27,445 bases of DNA, from positions 31,290-58,734 of the forward strand of contig DIWP01000029.1 of NCBI GenBank assembly GCA_002423545.1. Reading direction: 5' to 3'. Under the pieces are notes generated by a model. That model saw nothing but the letters and a program-made list of their open reading frames with translations. It was not told where the DNA came from and ran no database searches. Position numbers and translations under genes: made by a program. Source of the stretch: Thermoleophilia bacterium UBA6103. Lineage in GTDB: Bacteria > Actinomycetota > Thermoleophilia > UBA2241. Positions 17,565-24,883 of the stretch are shown here, piece by piece (the stretch's first letter is position 1; every line of letters begins with the position of its first letter).

Positions 17565-18644
17565 GTGAACGATCTCAGCGACAGCCGAGGTTCGGCGCCG
17601 GGTCCGGGCCACCCCGAGCCGGCGCAGGACGCCAGACCTCCGCGACGGCCGCGCATCTTCAGCGGCATGCAGCCCACCGGCATGCTGCACATCGGCAACT
17701 ACCTGGGTGCGCTGCGCAACTGGGTGGAACTGCAGGCAGACTACGACTGCGTCTACTGTGTCGTCGATCTCCACGCCATCACGCTCCGTCAGCCGCGCAA
17801 GCAGTTGACGCAGGCGACCTACGATGTCGCCGATCTGTTCCTGGCGTCGGGGATCGATCCTCAGCGGTCCATCGTGATGGTGCAGAGTCACGTGCCGTAC
17901 CACGCGGAGCTGGCCTGGATACTGAACACCATCACGTACATGGGCGAGCTGCGGCGCATGACGCAGTTCAAGGACAAGAGCGCCGGGGTCGAGGGCGAGA
18001 GCATCGGCGTGGGCCTCTTCGACTACCCGGTGCTGCAGGCCGCCGACATCCTGCTCTACCAGGCGAACGCCGTGCCGGTCGGCGAGGATCAGAGGCAGCA
18101 CATCGAGCTCACCCGCGATCTCGCCGAGCGCTTCAACAACGCTTTCGGCAAGGCGTTCACCGTGCCCGAGCCACTCATCCGCAGCGCCGGGGGTCGTGTC
18201 ATGGGTCTCGACGACCCCCTCAAGAAGATGAGCAAGAGCGCCGGGTCAGACGCTAACTACATCTCGTTGACCGACCCGCCCGATGTGATCCGCAGGAAGA
18301 TCAAGCGGGCGGTCACCGACTCGGGCAGCGAGGTGCGGACCGGCGATGACAAGCCGGCGCTCACCAATCTGCTGACGATCTACCACATGTTCAGCGGCGA
18401 GCCGGTCGATGTCATCGAGGCCCGCTACGAAGGCCACGGGTATGCGCAGTTCAAACAGGATCTGGGCGAGGTGGTCGTGACCGCCTTGGCGCCCCTGCAG
18501 CAGCGTCTGGCCGAGCTGGCCGCGGACAAGGCGTACACGCATGCCGTGCTGCGGGAGGGCGCCGAGCGGGCCGAGGCCGTCGCGGAGCGCACCATGCGAC
18601 GCGTCCGCGACCGTGTGGGTCTCATCCCTCGCGACCCGGGGTAG
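17565..18644 (+). CDS. trpS: Tryptophanyl-tRNA synthetase
   Basis: Charges tRNA-Trp. 359 aa from the chosen GTG. The class I HIGH-type motif is in GMQPTGMLHIGNYLGALRNW, the tryptophan pocket region is VGLFDYPVLQAADILLYQA with the following VPVGEDQRQHIELTRDLA, and the KMSKS loop is PLKKMSKSAGSD. The C-terminal part (DVIEARYEGHGYAQFK, then LAPLQQRLAELAAD) is complete. The N-terminus has about 28 residues of proline- and glycine-rich sequence before the domain, so the real start is uncertain. I prefer GTG at 17565, just after a -10-like box; an ATG at 17520 would add 15 residues. It is transcribed away from the glycine operon. Confidence 0.95.
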   Translation: MNDLSDSRGSAPGPGHPEPAQDARPPRRPRIFSGMQPTGMLHIGNYLGALRNWVELQADYDCVYCVVDLHAITLRQPRKQLTQATYDVADLFLASGIDPQRSIVMVQSHVPYHAELAWILNTITYMGELRRMTQFKDKSAGVEGESIGVGLFDYPVLQAADILLYQANAVPVGEDQRQHIELTRDLAERFNNAFGKAFTVPEPLIRSAGGRVMGLDDPLKKMSKSAGSDANYISLTDPPDVIRRKIKRAVTDSGSEVRTGDDKPALTNLLTIYHMFSGEPVDVIEARYEGHGYAQFKQDLGEVVVTALAPLQQRLAELAADKAYTHAVLREGAERAEAVAERTMRRVRDRVGLIPRDPG

Positions 18645-18654
18645 AGGAGGGCCG

Positions 18655-19032
18655 ATGCTGTCGATCGAGACCATCAAGTGGCGACTGAGCCGCCGACCCG
18701 GTCTTGAGATCCCCCTAGTCGCCTGGCCCGGCGTGGCGCGTGTGGTCCAGGCCGACGATCAGAAGCTGGCGCTCCTGGTCGGCGGGCGACGCGCGGACTT
18801 CACGTGGGACCGTGTGCGTGTCACCTGGGAGCGTCTCCTGGCCGACCATGAGCTCTCGGTCGCCGAGCTGGGAGGGCAGCACGACGCGGTCGGTCTGGTC
18901 TCACTGCTCGCGTTCATGCAGTCCGACGAGGTGTCCGTGGAGCGTGAGCAAGGAGTGCTGCGGCTGCGCGGAGCTCAGGGTCCGCCGGTGCACCAGCCCA
19001 CGGCGCCGGCCGCCGGCCCGGTCGCCGACTGA
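18655..19032 (+). CDS. Conserved-looking small protein of unknown function
   Basis: 125 aa, not recognised. The first 70 residues look like an ordered alpha/beta domain (SIETIKWRLSRR, VARVVQADDQKLALLVGGRRADFTWDRVRVTWERLL), with a second patch LVSLLAFMQSDEVSVEREQGVLRLRG and a disordered proline/alanine tail. No signal peptide, membrane segment or metal motif. The ATG at 18655 has GAGGAGG 4 nt upstream. It follows trpS by 10 nt and is surely co-transcribed. Codon usage fits a real gene. A 5-bp GC hairpin (19045-19059) lies after the stop, in the gap to the convergent M20 gene. Confidence 0.75.
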   Translation: MLSIETIKWRLSRRPGLEIPLVAWPGVARVVQADDQKLALLVGGRRADFTWDRVRVTWERLLADHELSVAELGGQHDAVGLVSLLAFMQSDEVSVEREQGVLRLRGAQGPPVHQPTAPAAGPVAD

Positions 19033-19115
19033 ACCGACGTCGGCCCGCCGCTCTGGCGGACCCAAGGCCTGGCCCGCCGGCCGAGTGCGCCGGCATCCGC
19101 AGCCCGGGGGCGTCC

Positions 19116-20486
19116 TTATGCCGCGTCGGCACCGCAGAAGCGCATGACCAGCACGATCAGTGCGCGAGCCGCCGCCTCGAGATCGGCGATGCGCACGTGC
19201 TCGTCCACCTGGTGCGCCAGCGTCACGTCGCCGGGTCCGTAGATCACTGTCGGCATGCCGCCGACCGACGAGAGCAGCCCCATGTCGGCGCCGTAGGTGA
19301 CGCCGGCGACGGCGGGTCGCCGGCCGAACAGATCGTCGTGGCCGGCGATGATCGTCTGGACGATGGGCTCGTCGAGTGACGTAAGGGCGGAGGCGTACTG
19401 GCCACCGGGCCACTCGACGACCGGCGCCTGGTCGGGCAGCCGGCCGTCCGTGGCGGCTGCGACCGCGACCGCCTCTTCGAACCGGCGCCGCGCCGTGCGG
19501 GCGTCCTCTCCCGGCATGACGCCGTACCGACCCTCGCAGGCAAGCTCCTCCGGGACTGTGGAGGGCCACGATCCGGCCCGCACAGTACCGATGCTGAGCG
19601 GGTAGGGCTGCGGGTAGTCGGCGAAGAGCGGCCGGAGTTCGGGCGGCAGGGCGTCGGCGGTGCGGCTGCTCTCCAATGCGAGCAGGGCGTCGTGTATCGG
19701 CAGAAAACGCTCGAGGGCGCTGACTCCCTCCCAGCGGAGCGCCCCGTGGGCCGCCTTGCCGGGGACCGTGAGCCGGAACCCCAGGCAGCCGGCCTGGGCA
19801 GCGACGATCGTCAGGTCGCTGGGCTCCACGACCACCGCCGCGTCGGCGCGATAGCCACGCTCCAGAGTCGCCAGGGTCCCCAGACCGCCGTCCTCCTCGC
19901 CGGCGACGCTCTCGATGAGCAGTCGTCCACGAAGGCTGACGCCGGCGTCGCGCAGCGCTCTGGCCGCGGCGACTGCGCAGGCGAGGCCGCCCTTCATATC
20001 CACGGCCCCACGGCCGAAGACGGCACCGTCACGCACAGTGGGCTCCCAGGGGGGCGACGTCCAGTGTGCGACGTCCGGCGCCGGCACGACATCGATGTGG
20101 CCGTTGAGGATCAGGTCGCGGCCGCCAGCGACGGCAGGAGGCCGCGAGTTCCCGTCGCCACACGTCCACGGGGGGTCGCCACGTCGACCGGCAGGTCCGC
20201 CGCCGGTGATGCCCACCAGTCCGAGGGCCTCGTCGCGTTCGATCTCCCACGAGAACGACGGGTGACGTCGCAGCGCGTCGAGATCGATGGGCCAGAGGTC
20301 GACCTCGAGGCCGGCACTCTGCATGATGGCGGCCATTGTGCGCTGTGCCGCGGACTCGTGGCCGTCGCAGCTGGGTCGCGCGACGAGCTCGATCAGGTCG
20401 GCGACCAGGCCGTCGGTGTCGAGTGCGGCGAGGGCGCGTCGTTCGAGATCGCTCAGGCCGCCGCTGTCGTCCCGGTGGCGTGTCAC
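19116..20486 (-). CDS. M20-family amidohydrolase (ArgE/DapE/ACY1-like deacylase)
   Basis: 456 aa zinc-dependent hydrolase that removes acyl or similar groups from amino acids or short peptides. Metal and catalytic residues are in LNGHIDVVPAP (His130, Asp132), GRGAVDMKGGLA (Asp163), AGEEDGG (catalytic Glu197, metal Glu198), VVEPSDL (Glu221) and the C-terminal LAHQVDEHV (His425). A dimerisation domain lies between about 230 and 350. A glycine/proline-rich stretch at about 95-122 looks like a loop insertion. The GTG start at 20486 lies 4 nt after the stop of the DDAH-like gene, so the two form an operon. The substrate is unknown; an acylated or carbamoylated amino acid related to arginine would fit the partner. 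Confidence 0.9.
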   Translation of the reverse strand: MTRHRDDSGGLSDLERRALAALDTDGLVADLIELVARPSCDGHESAAQRTMAAIMQSAGLEVDLWPIDLDALRRHPSFSWEIERDEALGLVGITGGGPAGRRGDPPWTCGDGNSRPPAVAGGRDLILNGHIDVVPAPDVAHWTSPPWEPTVRDGAVFGRGAVDMKGGLACAVAAARALRDAGVSLRGRLLIESVAGEEDGGLGTLATLERGYRADAAVVVEPSDLTIVAAQAGCLGFRLTVPGKAAHGALRWEGVSALERFLPIHDALLALESSRTADALPPELRPLFADYPQPYPLSIGTVRAGSWPSTVPEELACEGRYGVMPGEDARTARRRFEEAVAVAAATDGRLPDQAPVVEWPGGQYASALTSLDEPIVQTIIAGHDDLFGRRPAVAGVTYGADMGLLSSVGGMPTVIYGPGDVTLAHQVDEHVRIADLEAAARALIVLVMRFCGADAA

Positions 20487-20490
20487 CGCT

Positions 20491-21360
20491 TCAGTCTCGC
20501 AGGACCGGCCGCGTGAGACAGGTCGGGCCGCCCTCGGTCTTGAACGAGAGGTCGGCGCCGGGGAAGGTGCGGACCTCGCACCCCGCGTCGAGCAGCAGGC
20601 GCTGGGTGACGGGGTTGCCGTCGAGCATGATCACCCGACCGGGCTCCACGGCGAGGACGTTCGTCGCCTGGGTCGTGAGGAACTCGTCGTAAGGGACCTC
20701 GAGCAGCCTCATGCCACGCTCGGTCAGCTCGCGCCAGAAGGCGGTGGGCATGAGAGGCGGATAAGCGACCGCGAGGTCGTCGGTGACGGGACTGATCAGC
20801 GAGAGCAGGTGCAGACAGGCCTCCGGGCCGGTGAAGTACGGCAGGTCGTAGTCGAGCACCGTGACGCCGGTCGGCTCCAGGGCGGCGCGCATCTGCCGCA
20901 CCGCCTCGTCGTTGGTGCGAAAGCCACGGCCCACCGCGAGCGTGTCGTGGTCGACCCACATGGTGTCGCCGCCTTCAGCGGTCGCCTCCCCCTGGAGCCG
21001 CGCCAGGACCGGCACGCCGTGCTCCTCGAGGCAGCGGGCCAGCGGATCCTCCTCTCCCCGGCGCAACGACTTGCCCATGCGCAGCACAAGGCTGCCGCGG
21101 TCGGTGACGAGGACCGGGTCGAAGACGAAGACGCTGTCGCTGCGATCGGGAAGCGGGGCATCGTGGACGATGACCTCCGCGCCCCAATCGGTGAGGGCCT
21201 GGAGCAGGCCGTCATGGGCGCTGCGGGCCTTGTCGATGTCGACGGGGCCCGTGTAGTGCCACGTGGCTGGGTCGGCGCCGGCCATTGCCTCATCCGGCCG
21301 TCGTACGACGACACGGCGAAGCTTGCCGACCATGCTCTGAGCGCCGTAGCCGGATCCCAT
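20491..21360 (-). CDS. DDAH/arginine-deiminase-family guanidino hydrolase
   Basis: 289 aa, pentein fold, amidinotransferase/dimethylarginine dimethylaminohydrolase type. Family features are VRRPDEAM near the N-terminus, the DSVFVFDPVLVTDRGSLVLR strand pair, GEATAEGGDTMWVD, CLHLLSLISPV with His184 as the likely general base, and the C-terminal GGPTCLTRPVLRD with nucleophile Cys281. DDAH cleaves methylated arginines to citrulline and methylamines; others in this group act on arginine or other guanidino acids, so the substrate is open. The ATG at 21360 has AGGAG 6 nt upstream; the longer frame (start at 21429) has no family match. It is divergent from the amino-acid transporter gene and coupled to the M20 hydrolase gene. 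Confidence 0.85.
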   Translation of the reverse strand: MGSGYGAQSMVGKLRRVVVRRPDEAMAGADPATWHYTGPVDIDKARSAHDGLLQALTDWGAEVIVHDAPLPDRSDSVFVFDPVLVTDRGSLVLRMGKSLRRGEEDPLARCLEEHGVPVLARLQGEATAEGGDTMWVDHDTLAVGRGFRTNDEAVRQMRAALEPTGVTVLDYDLPYFTGPEACLHLLSLISPVTDDLAVAYPPLMPTAFWRELTERGMRLLEVPYDEFLTTQATNVLAVEPGRVIMLDGNPVTQRLLLDAGCEVRTFPGADLSFKTEGGPTCLTRPVLRD

Positions 21361-21612
21361 GATCGTCTCCTCTCCTGCTGGTCTCCCGAGTGGCTTCAGT
21401 AACCTACATAAAAGAAGTGCAGGCGACACCTAAAAGACGCGACCGCCGCAGTGCCGGCGAGCGGATCAGGTCAGCTAGTCAACAGGAGCACCGGCGGGCT
21501 GTCAACGCGCCGCCGAATCCACTGCGACGCCGAACGGCGCGTCGCGGGACGGTCGCCGACCCTCCGCCGACGACTCCTGACGCTCGCCCGTGGCCGGAGG
21601 GCGCCGGCCTGT

Positions 21613-21634
21613 GAGTTGACTGCCGAGTCAATTC
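21613..21634. promoter_or_regulatory. Palindromic operator candidate
   Basis: TTGACT-GCCG-AGTCAA (21616-21631) is a perfect inverted repeat that extends to 22 bp with one mismatch. It lies 3 bp upstream of the -35 box of the transporter promoter. The size suits a TetR-type dimer, and a TetR fusion is encoded next to the transporter. Confidence 0.5.
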
Positions 21635-21637
21635 GTC

Positions 21638-21667
21638 TTGACAGCGGCTTGTGCATAGGTGGATATT
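21638..21667 (+). promoter_or_regulatory. Promoter of the APC transporter
   Basis: A perfect TTGACA (21638-21643), an 18-bp spacer and GATATT (21662-21667). It predicts a leader of about 160 nt. Apart from this promoter, the palindrome and one hairpin, I see nothing in the 473-bp region 21361-21833. Confidence 0.6.
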
Positions 21668-21781
21668 CCGCACAGCGGCCGCAGTGCGGCCCGTCGCGCC
21701 GTCGACGCATAAGGGGGTAGGGCCTGGAGTGACTGCGAACGGCGTGTCCGCGGGCAGTCGCGTGGCGCGCTTTCTCTCGTG

Positions 21782-21800
21782 GCACCGTGGTTCACGGTGC
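21782..21800 (+). promoter_or_regulatory. Leader hairpin before the APC transporter
   Basis: GCACCGTG-GTT-CACGGTGC is a perfect 8-bp stem with a 3-nt loop ending 33 nt before the start codon. It could be a leader RNA element or a second operator. Confidence 0.4.
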
Positions 21801-21833
21801 GGACCCATCCGCTTCTGACCCTTGGGGGTTTCC

Positions 21834-23435
21834 ATGGCAGAAGAAACCGTCGTCTTCGCACGAAAAGCCTCCGGGCTCGTGCGCGAGATGAGCTGGTGGG
21901 ACGTCCTCCTGCTCACCATCGCCGGCCCGGCGGCCTCGGGCATGACGTACTATGCCGTCAAGGTGCCCGGCACCGATCCCGGCGGCAACATGGTGCTCGC
22001 ATTCCTTCTGGGCGGGCTCCTGTGGCTGTTCCCCGTCGTCCTCATCGCCATCTACGCAAGCTCGTTCCCGCGCTCCGGCGCCATGTACGTCGTCATCTCC
22101 CGCGTCACCCATCCGCTGCTCGGATTCCTGCCCAACTGGCTGTGGATCATCAGTTCCGGGTTCGCCGTGGGCTTCCTCAACTACATCGGCATCAACCTGA
22201 TCTCCTCTGCCCTGCAGGTGGCGGGCGCCATCAGCGGCAGCAGTAGCCTGGTGAGCGCCGGAGACTGGTTCGCGAACCAGTGGACCCGTCTCTGGCTCTC
22301 GATCCTGCTCACGTTCGTCGTGTGGGGCTTCCAGCTGATGGGCCTCGACCGTCTCAAGTGGTTCATCCGCATCGTCATCTACCTGCCGCTGGCCGTCACC
22401 ATCGCCTCGATCATCATCTTCTTCGTCGTCGACGGTGCCGAAGCGTGGAACAACGTCTGGGGTGCCGGTACCTTCGAAGGTGTCAAGGCGGCGGCCATCG
22501 AGCAGGGCATCGGCGATGCCATCATGCCCGGCTGGCAGGCTCTCGGTGGCATGATGCTGTCGGTCTTCTGGGCGTACAGCGCCCTGGAGTCGGTGTCGTT
22601 CGTCGGGTCCGAGGTCAAGACGCCGCGCACCAGCTTCCTGCGCGGCATGACCATCGGCATCTTCGCGGTCGGCTTCCTCTACTGCATGAACGCGTGGGCG
22701 CCGGGTCTCTGCTTCGGCAGCGAGTTCATCCGCGACTACAGCTGGCTCTACAACACCAGCGAAGAGACCTATGCTGCTCTTGAGGCGGTGATGGGTACCA
22801 CGCCGCCGATCCCGTCGGTCCCGTTCTATGCCGGCGTCTGCGCACAGTCCACGTGGTTCGCCATCGTGCTCGGGGTCGGCTTCTTCTTCTGGTACTACAA
22901 CACCTCGCTGGTCATCTGGATCGGCGCCGTGCGCGGCGTGTTCGCCATGGCGTTCGACCGGCAGCTGCCGCTCGGCCTCTGCGCCGTCAGCAAGCGCGGC
23001 ACGCCGACCAACGCGACCCACTTCATCGGCTTCGTGGGTCTGCTCGGCACCCTTATCGGCCTGGGCGACGCACAAGGGGCCGCAGTCGGGGCGGTCATGC
23101 TGGCCATCCTCGACTTCACGGCCCTGTTCTTCATCTGGCCGGTGGGTCTGGCGGCCATGTTCCTGCCGTACACGCGGCCGGACCTCTATGAGAAGTGCAC
23201 GTTCCAGTACAGCTGGGGCGGCATCCCGGTCATCACCATCCTTGGTGTGATCGTGTCGCTCATCGGCTGGTGGACCGTCTTCATGGTCGGCCGCTGGCTG
23301 GAGCTGTTCTACTCGCAGGTCATCCTGGCGGCCTTCATCACGATCGGCTTCGGCCTGGTAGCCTGGATGTACGCGCGCAACCGCAAGGAAGGCATCGACC
23401 CGAACCAGATCTTCGCGCAGATCCCGCCGTCCTGA
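21834..23435 (+). CDS. APC-superfamily amino-acid/polyamine permease
   Basis: 533 aa integral membrane protein with about 12-14 hydrophobic segments. The N-terminal helix MSWWDVLLLTIAGPAASGM with its small-residue break is typical of APC transporters and marks the substrate-binding unwound helix. Others include LAFLLGGLLWLFPVVLIAIY, a long central loop rich in aromatic and acidic residues (about 205-235), SVFWAYSALESVSFVGSEVKTPRTS (the conserved helix-6 region) and a C-terminal pair. The cargo is probably an amino acid, polyamine or related cation. The ATG at 21834 is preceded by GGGGG at 5 nt; a TTG at 21822 is possible. Divergent from the DDAH-like/M20 pair, with an operator-like palindrome between, which suggests it imports their substrate. 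Confidence 0.9.
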   Translation: MAEETVVFARKASGLVREMSWWDVLLLTIAGPAASGMTYYAVKVPGTDPGGNMVLAFLLGGLLWLFPVVLIAIYASSFPRSGAMYVVISRVTHPLLGFLPNWLWIISSGFAVGFLNYIGINLISSALQVAGAISGSSSLVSAGDWFANQWTRLWLSILLTFVVWGFQLMGLDRLKWFIRIVIYLPLAVTIASIIIFFVVDGAEAWNNVWGAGTFEGVKAAAIEQGIGDAIMPGWQALGGMMLSVFWAYSALESVSFVGSEVKTPRTSFLRGMTIGIFAVGFLYCMNAWAPGLCFGSEFIRDYSWLYNTSEETYAALEAVMGTTPPIPSVPFYAGVCAQSTWFAIVLGVGFFFWYYNTSLVIWIGAVRGVFAMAFDRQLPLGLCAVSKRGTPTNATHFIGFVGLLGTLIGLGDAQGAAVGAVMLAILDFTALFFIWPVGLAAMFLPYTRPDLYEKCTFQYSWGGIPVITILGVIVSLIGWWTVFMVGRWLELFYSQVILAAFITIGFGLVAWMYARNRKEGIDPNQIFAQIPPS

Positions 23436-23485
23436 GCCTTCTCCAGGCTGCCGGTCTGACGCCGGCATAAGGACGACACTGAAGG

Positions 23486-23522
23486 GAGGGCCCGCCCCGG
23501 CGACATGCCGGGGCGGGCCCTC
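23486..23522. terminator. Strong bidirectional terminator
   Basis: A perfect 16-bp GC-rich stem (23486-23501 with 23507-23522) and a 5-nt GACAT loop lie between the convergent transporter and TetR-fusion genes. No U tract on either side. Confidence 0.8.
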
Positions 23523-23527
23523 AGCGT

Positions 23528-24763
23528 TCAGAGCCCAGGGGGTCGCTCAGCGCCGGGCCCGGGCCGGGAACGGCTCTTCAGACGCAGGTTCCGCCGCGCC
23601 CACTCGGACGCCGCGGCGCGCAACTCCAGACCATCGCAGCCGGTCTCGAAGGAGAACTGATCGAAGGTCAGCTGCGCGGCGCGCTCCTCATCGAGCCATG
23701 GATGCCCCACGAGCACCTGGATGGTGATGCCGTCAAGGAACGCCGTGAGGCGTTCCACCGTGTCGTCGAGCGGGGAGCGCAGGTGGAAGGATCGTTCGTC
23801 GAGCCCCTGTCGGAGTATGCGCGTGAAGTAGGCGCGCCACTTGTGGCGTGAACCGGTGCTGGCCGCTCGATAGACCGGAGACCGCATGGCGCGGCCCCAC
23901 AGCCCGATATACAGGATGATCTCCTGGCGGGAGAGGTCGTTGCGCAGGCGCTGCTCTTCGAGGAACTCCCCGAGCTTGATCGTGGCCGTCGTGTCGGCAT
24001 GGACAATGGCGTCGCGCTCGGCGATGGTCTCCCGCTCGACCCAGCGGGCGGCTTCCATGAGGACCGCGTCCTTGGTCGTGAAGTGGTAGTGGACAACAGC
24101 CGTGGAGACGCCGGCCTCGCGAGCGATGTCGGCGACGCGGGTGGCGCCCATACCGCGTTTCACGACGGCTCGACACGTCGCCTCGAGGATGCGCTCTCGC
24201 GGGTCGATCGTGACGGGATCGGGCATGGAGGGGGGCAGCGACTCCGGCTGCGGCCGTGCGAGCAGGGGCACGCGGACGTGAGCCGGGATGGTGGCCCAGC
24301 AGGAAGCGGCCGACTCCGAGATGAGGAACAGCAGCTCCCTCTGCAGCTCCCGGGGCAGGGGCGCATCCGAGCTGCCGGCACGGCCCTCTGCGACCGTGAG
24401 CGTCGTCGACACCGCCTCGAGCATGCGCGCTGCGCTGCGGAGGCTGAGCGGCAGCTCGTGAGAGAGCGAGCGCGCCGTGACGTTCTCGCGGGCCGATACC
24501 ACGCTGTCGACGACCGTGAACCAGAGGCTCAGCGGCAGATGGGAGCGATGGAAGAGCGTCCTTGCTGTCGGGTGCAGGTGCCAGCCGCAGCGGTCACACG
24601 AATACGAAAGGCGGGTCCGTACACGGTGGAACGTGCGGCGCTCGCCACAACGCGGGCAGACCGCCTGCCGTCCGTCGGCGCTGTAGAGGACGCGCCACAG
24701 CCAGTGCAGGCAGCGATCGTCTGCTTCCGAGCGGGCCTGTGACGTGCGTCGTGGGTCGGACAT
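23528..24763 (-). CDS. Regulator fusing an IS1595-type zinc ribbon to a TetR DNA-binding domain
   Basis: 411 aa. Residues about 30-125 look like the N-terminal half of an IS1595/ISXO2-type transposase: a zinc ribbon with Cys36, Cys39, Cys56 and Cys59 (CPRCG...CDRCG), then ARTLFHRSHLPLSLWF and a helical segment (ENVTARSLSHELPLSLRSAARML) like the transposase helix-turn-helix. A linker of about 60 residues follows. Residues about 187-235 are a TetR helix-turn-helix (RERILEATCRAVVKRG, TRVADIAREAGVSTAVVHYHF), then a helical ligand domain to about 390. There is no DDE catalytic region, so this is not an active transposase. The ATG at 24763 lacks a ribosome binding site but sits 6 nt after a TAGCGT box. 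It is convergent with the transporter gene, a likely target. Confidence 0.85.
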   Translation of the reverse strand: MSDPRRTSQARSEADDRCLHWLWRVLYSADGRQAVCPRCGERRTFHRVRTRLSYSCDRCGWHLHPTARTLFHRSHLPLSLWFTVVDSVVSARENVTARSLSHELPLSLRSAARMLEAVSTTLTVAEGRAGSSDAPLPRELQRELLFLISESAASCWATIPAHVRVPLLARPQPESLPPSMPDPVTIDPRERILEATCRAVVKRGMGATRVADIAREAGVSTAVVHYHFTTKDAVLMEAARWVERETIAERDAIVHADTTATIKLGEFLEEQRLRNDLSRQEIILYIGLWGRAMRSPVYRAASTGSRHKWRAYFTRILRQGLDERSFHLRSPLDDTVERLTAFLDGITIQVLVGHPWLDEERAAQLTFDQFSFETGCDGLELRAAASEWARRNLRLKSRSRPGPGAERPPGL

Positions 24764-24769
24764 GGGGCA

Positions 24770-24799
24770 ACGCTATGCGGCGGGACTGGCGCGCCGCAA
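24770..24799 (-). promoter_or_regulatory. Leaderless promoter of the zinc-ribbon-TetR gene
   Basis: Minus strand: TTGCGG (24794-24799), an 18-bp spacer and TAGCGT (24770-24775), then 6 nt to the ATG. The -35 box abuts the foot of the upstream terminator stem. Confidence 0.4.
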
Positions 24800-24838
24800 G
24801 GCAGAGACGGGTCGCCGGTGGGCGACCCGTCTCTGCCT
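24799..24838 (-). terminator. Strong terminator after the saccharopine-dehydrogenase-like gene
   Basis: A perfect 18-bp stem (24799-24816 with 24821-24838) and a 4-nt GGTG loop, 45 nt beyond the gene's stop. Only TT follows on the transcribed strand. Confidence 0.85.
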
Positions 24839-24883
24839 GCATCGCAGGCGGGCGCGGCAGCGCGCGCCGCTCACGTCGGTGTC

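Noticed and set aside
21361..21833. A guanidine riboswitch in front of the APC transporter or the DDAH-like gene
   Set aside because: I searched by eye for ACGR loops and the ykkC core; the hairpins there do not match any guanidine class.
23528..24763. An IS1595 insertion sequence remnant
   Set aside because: No DDE catalytic domain and no terminal inverted repeats or target duplication seen; the frame continues intact into a complete TetR domain.
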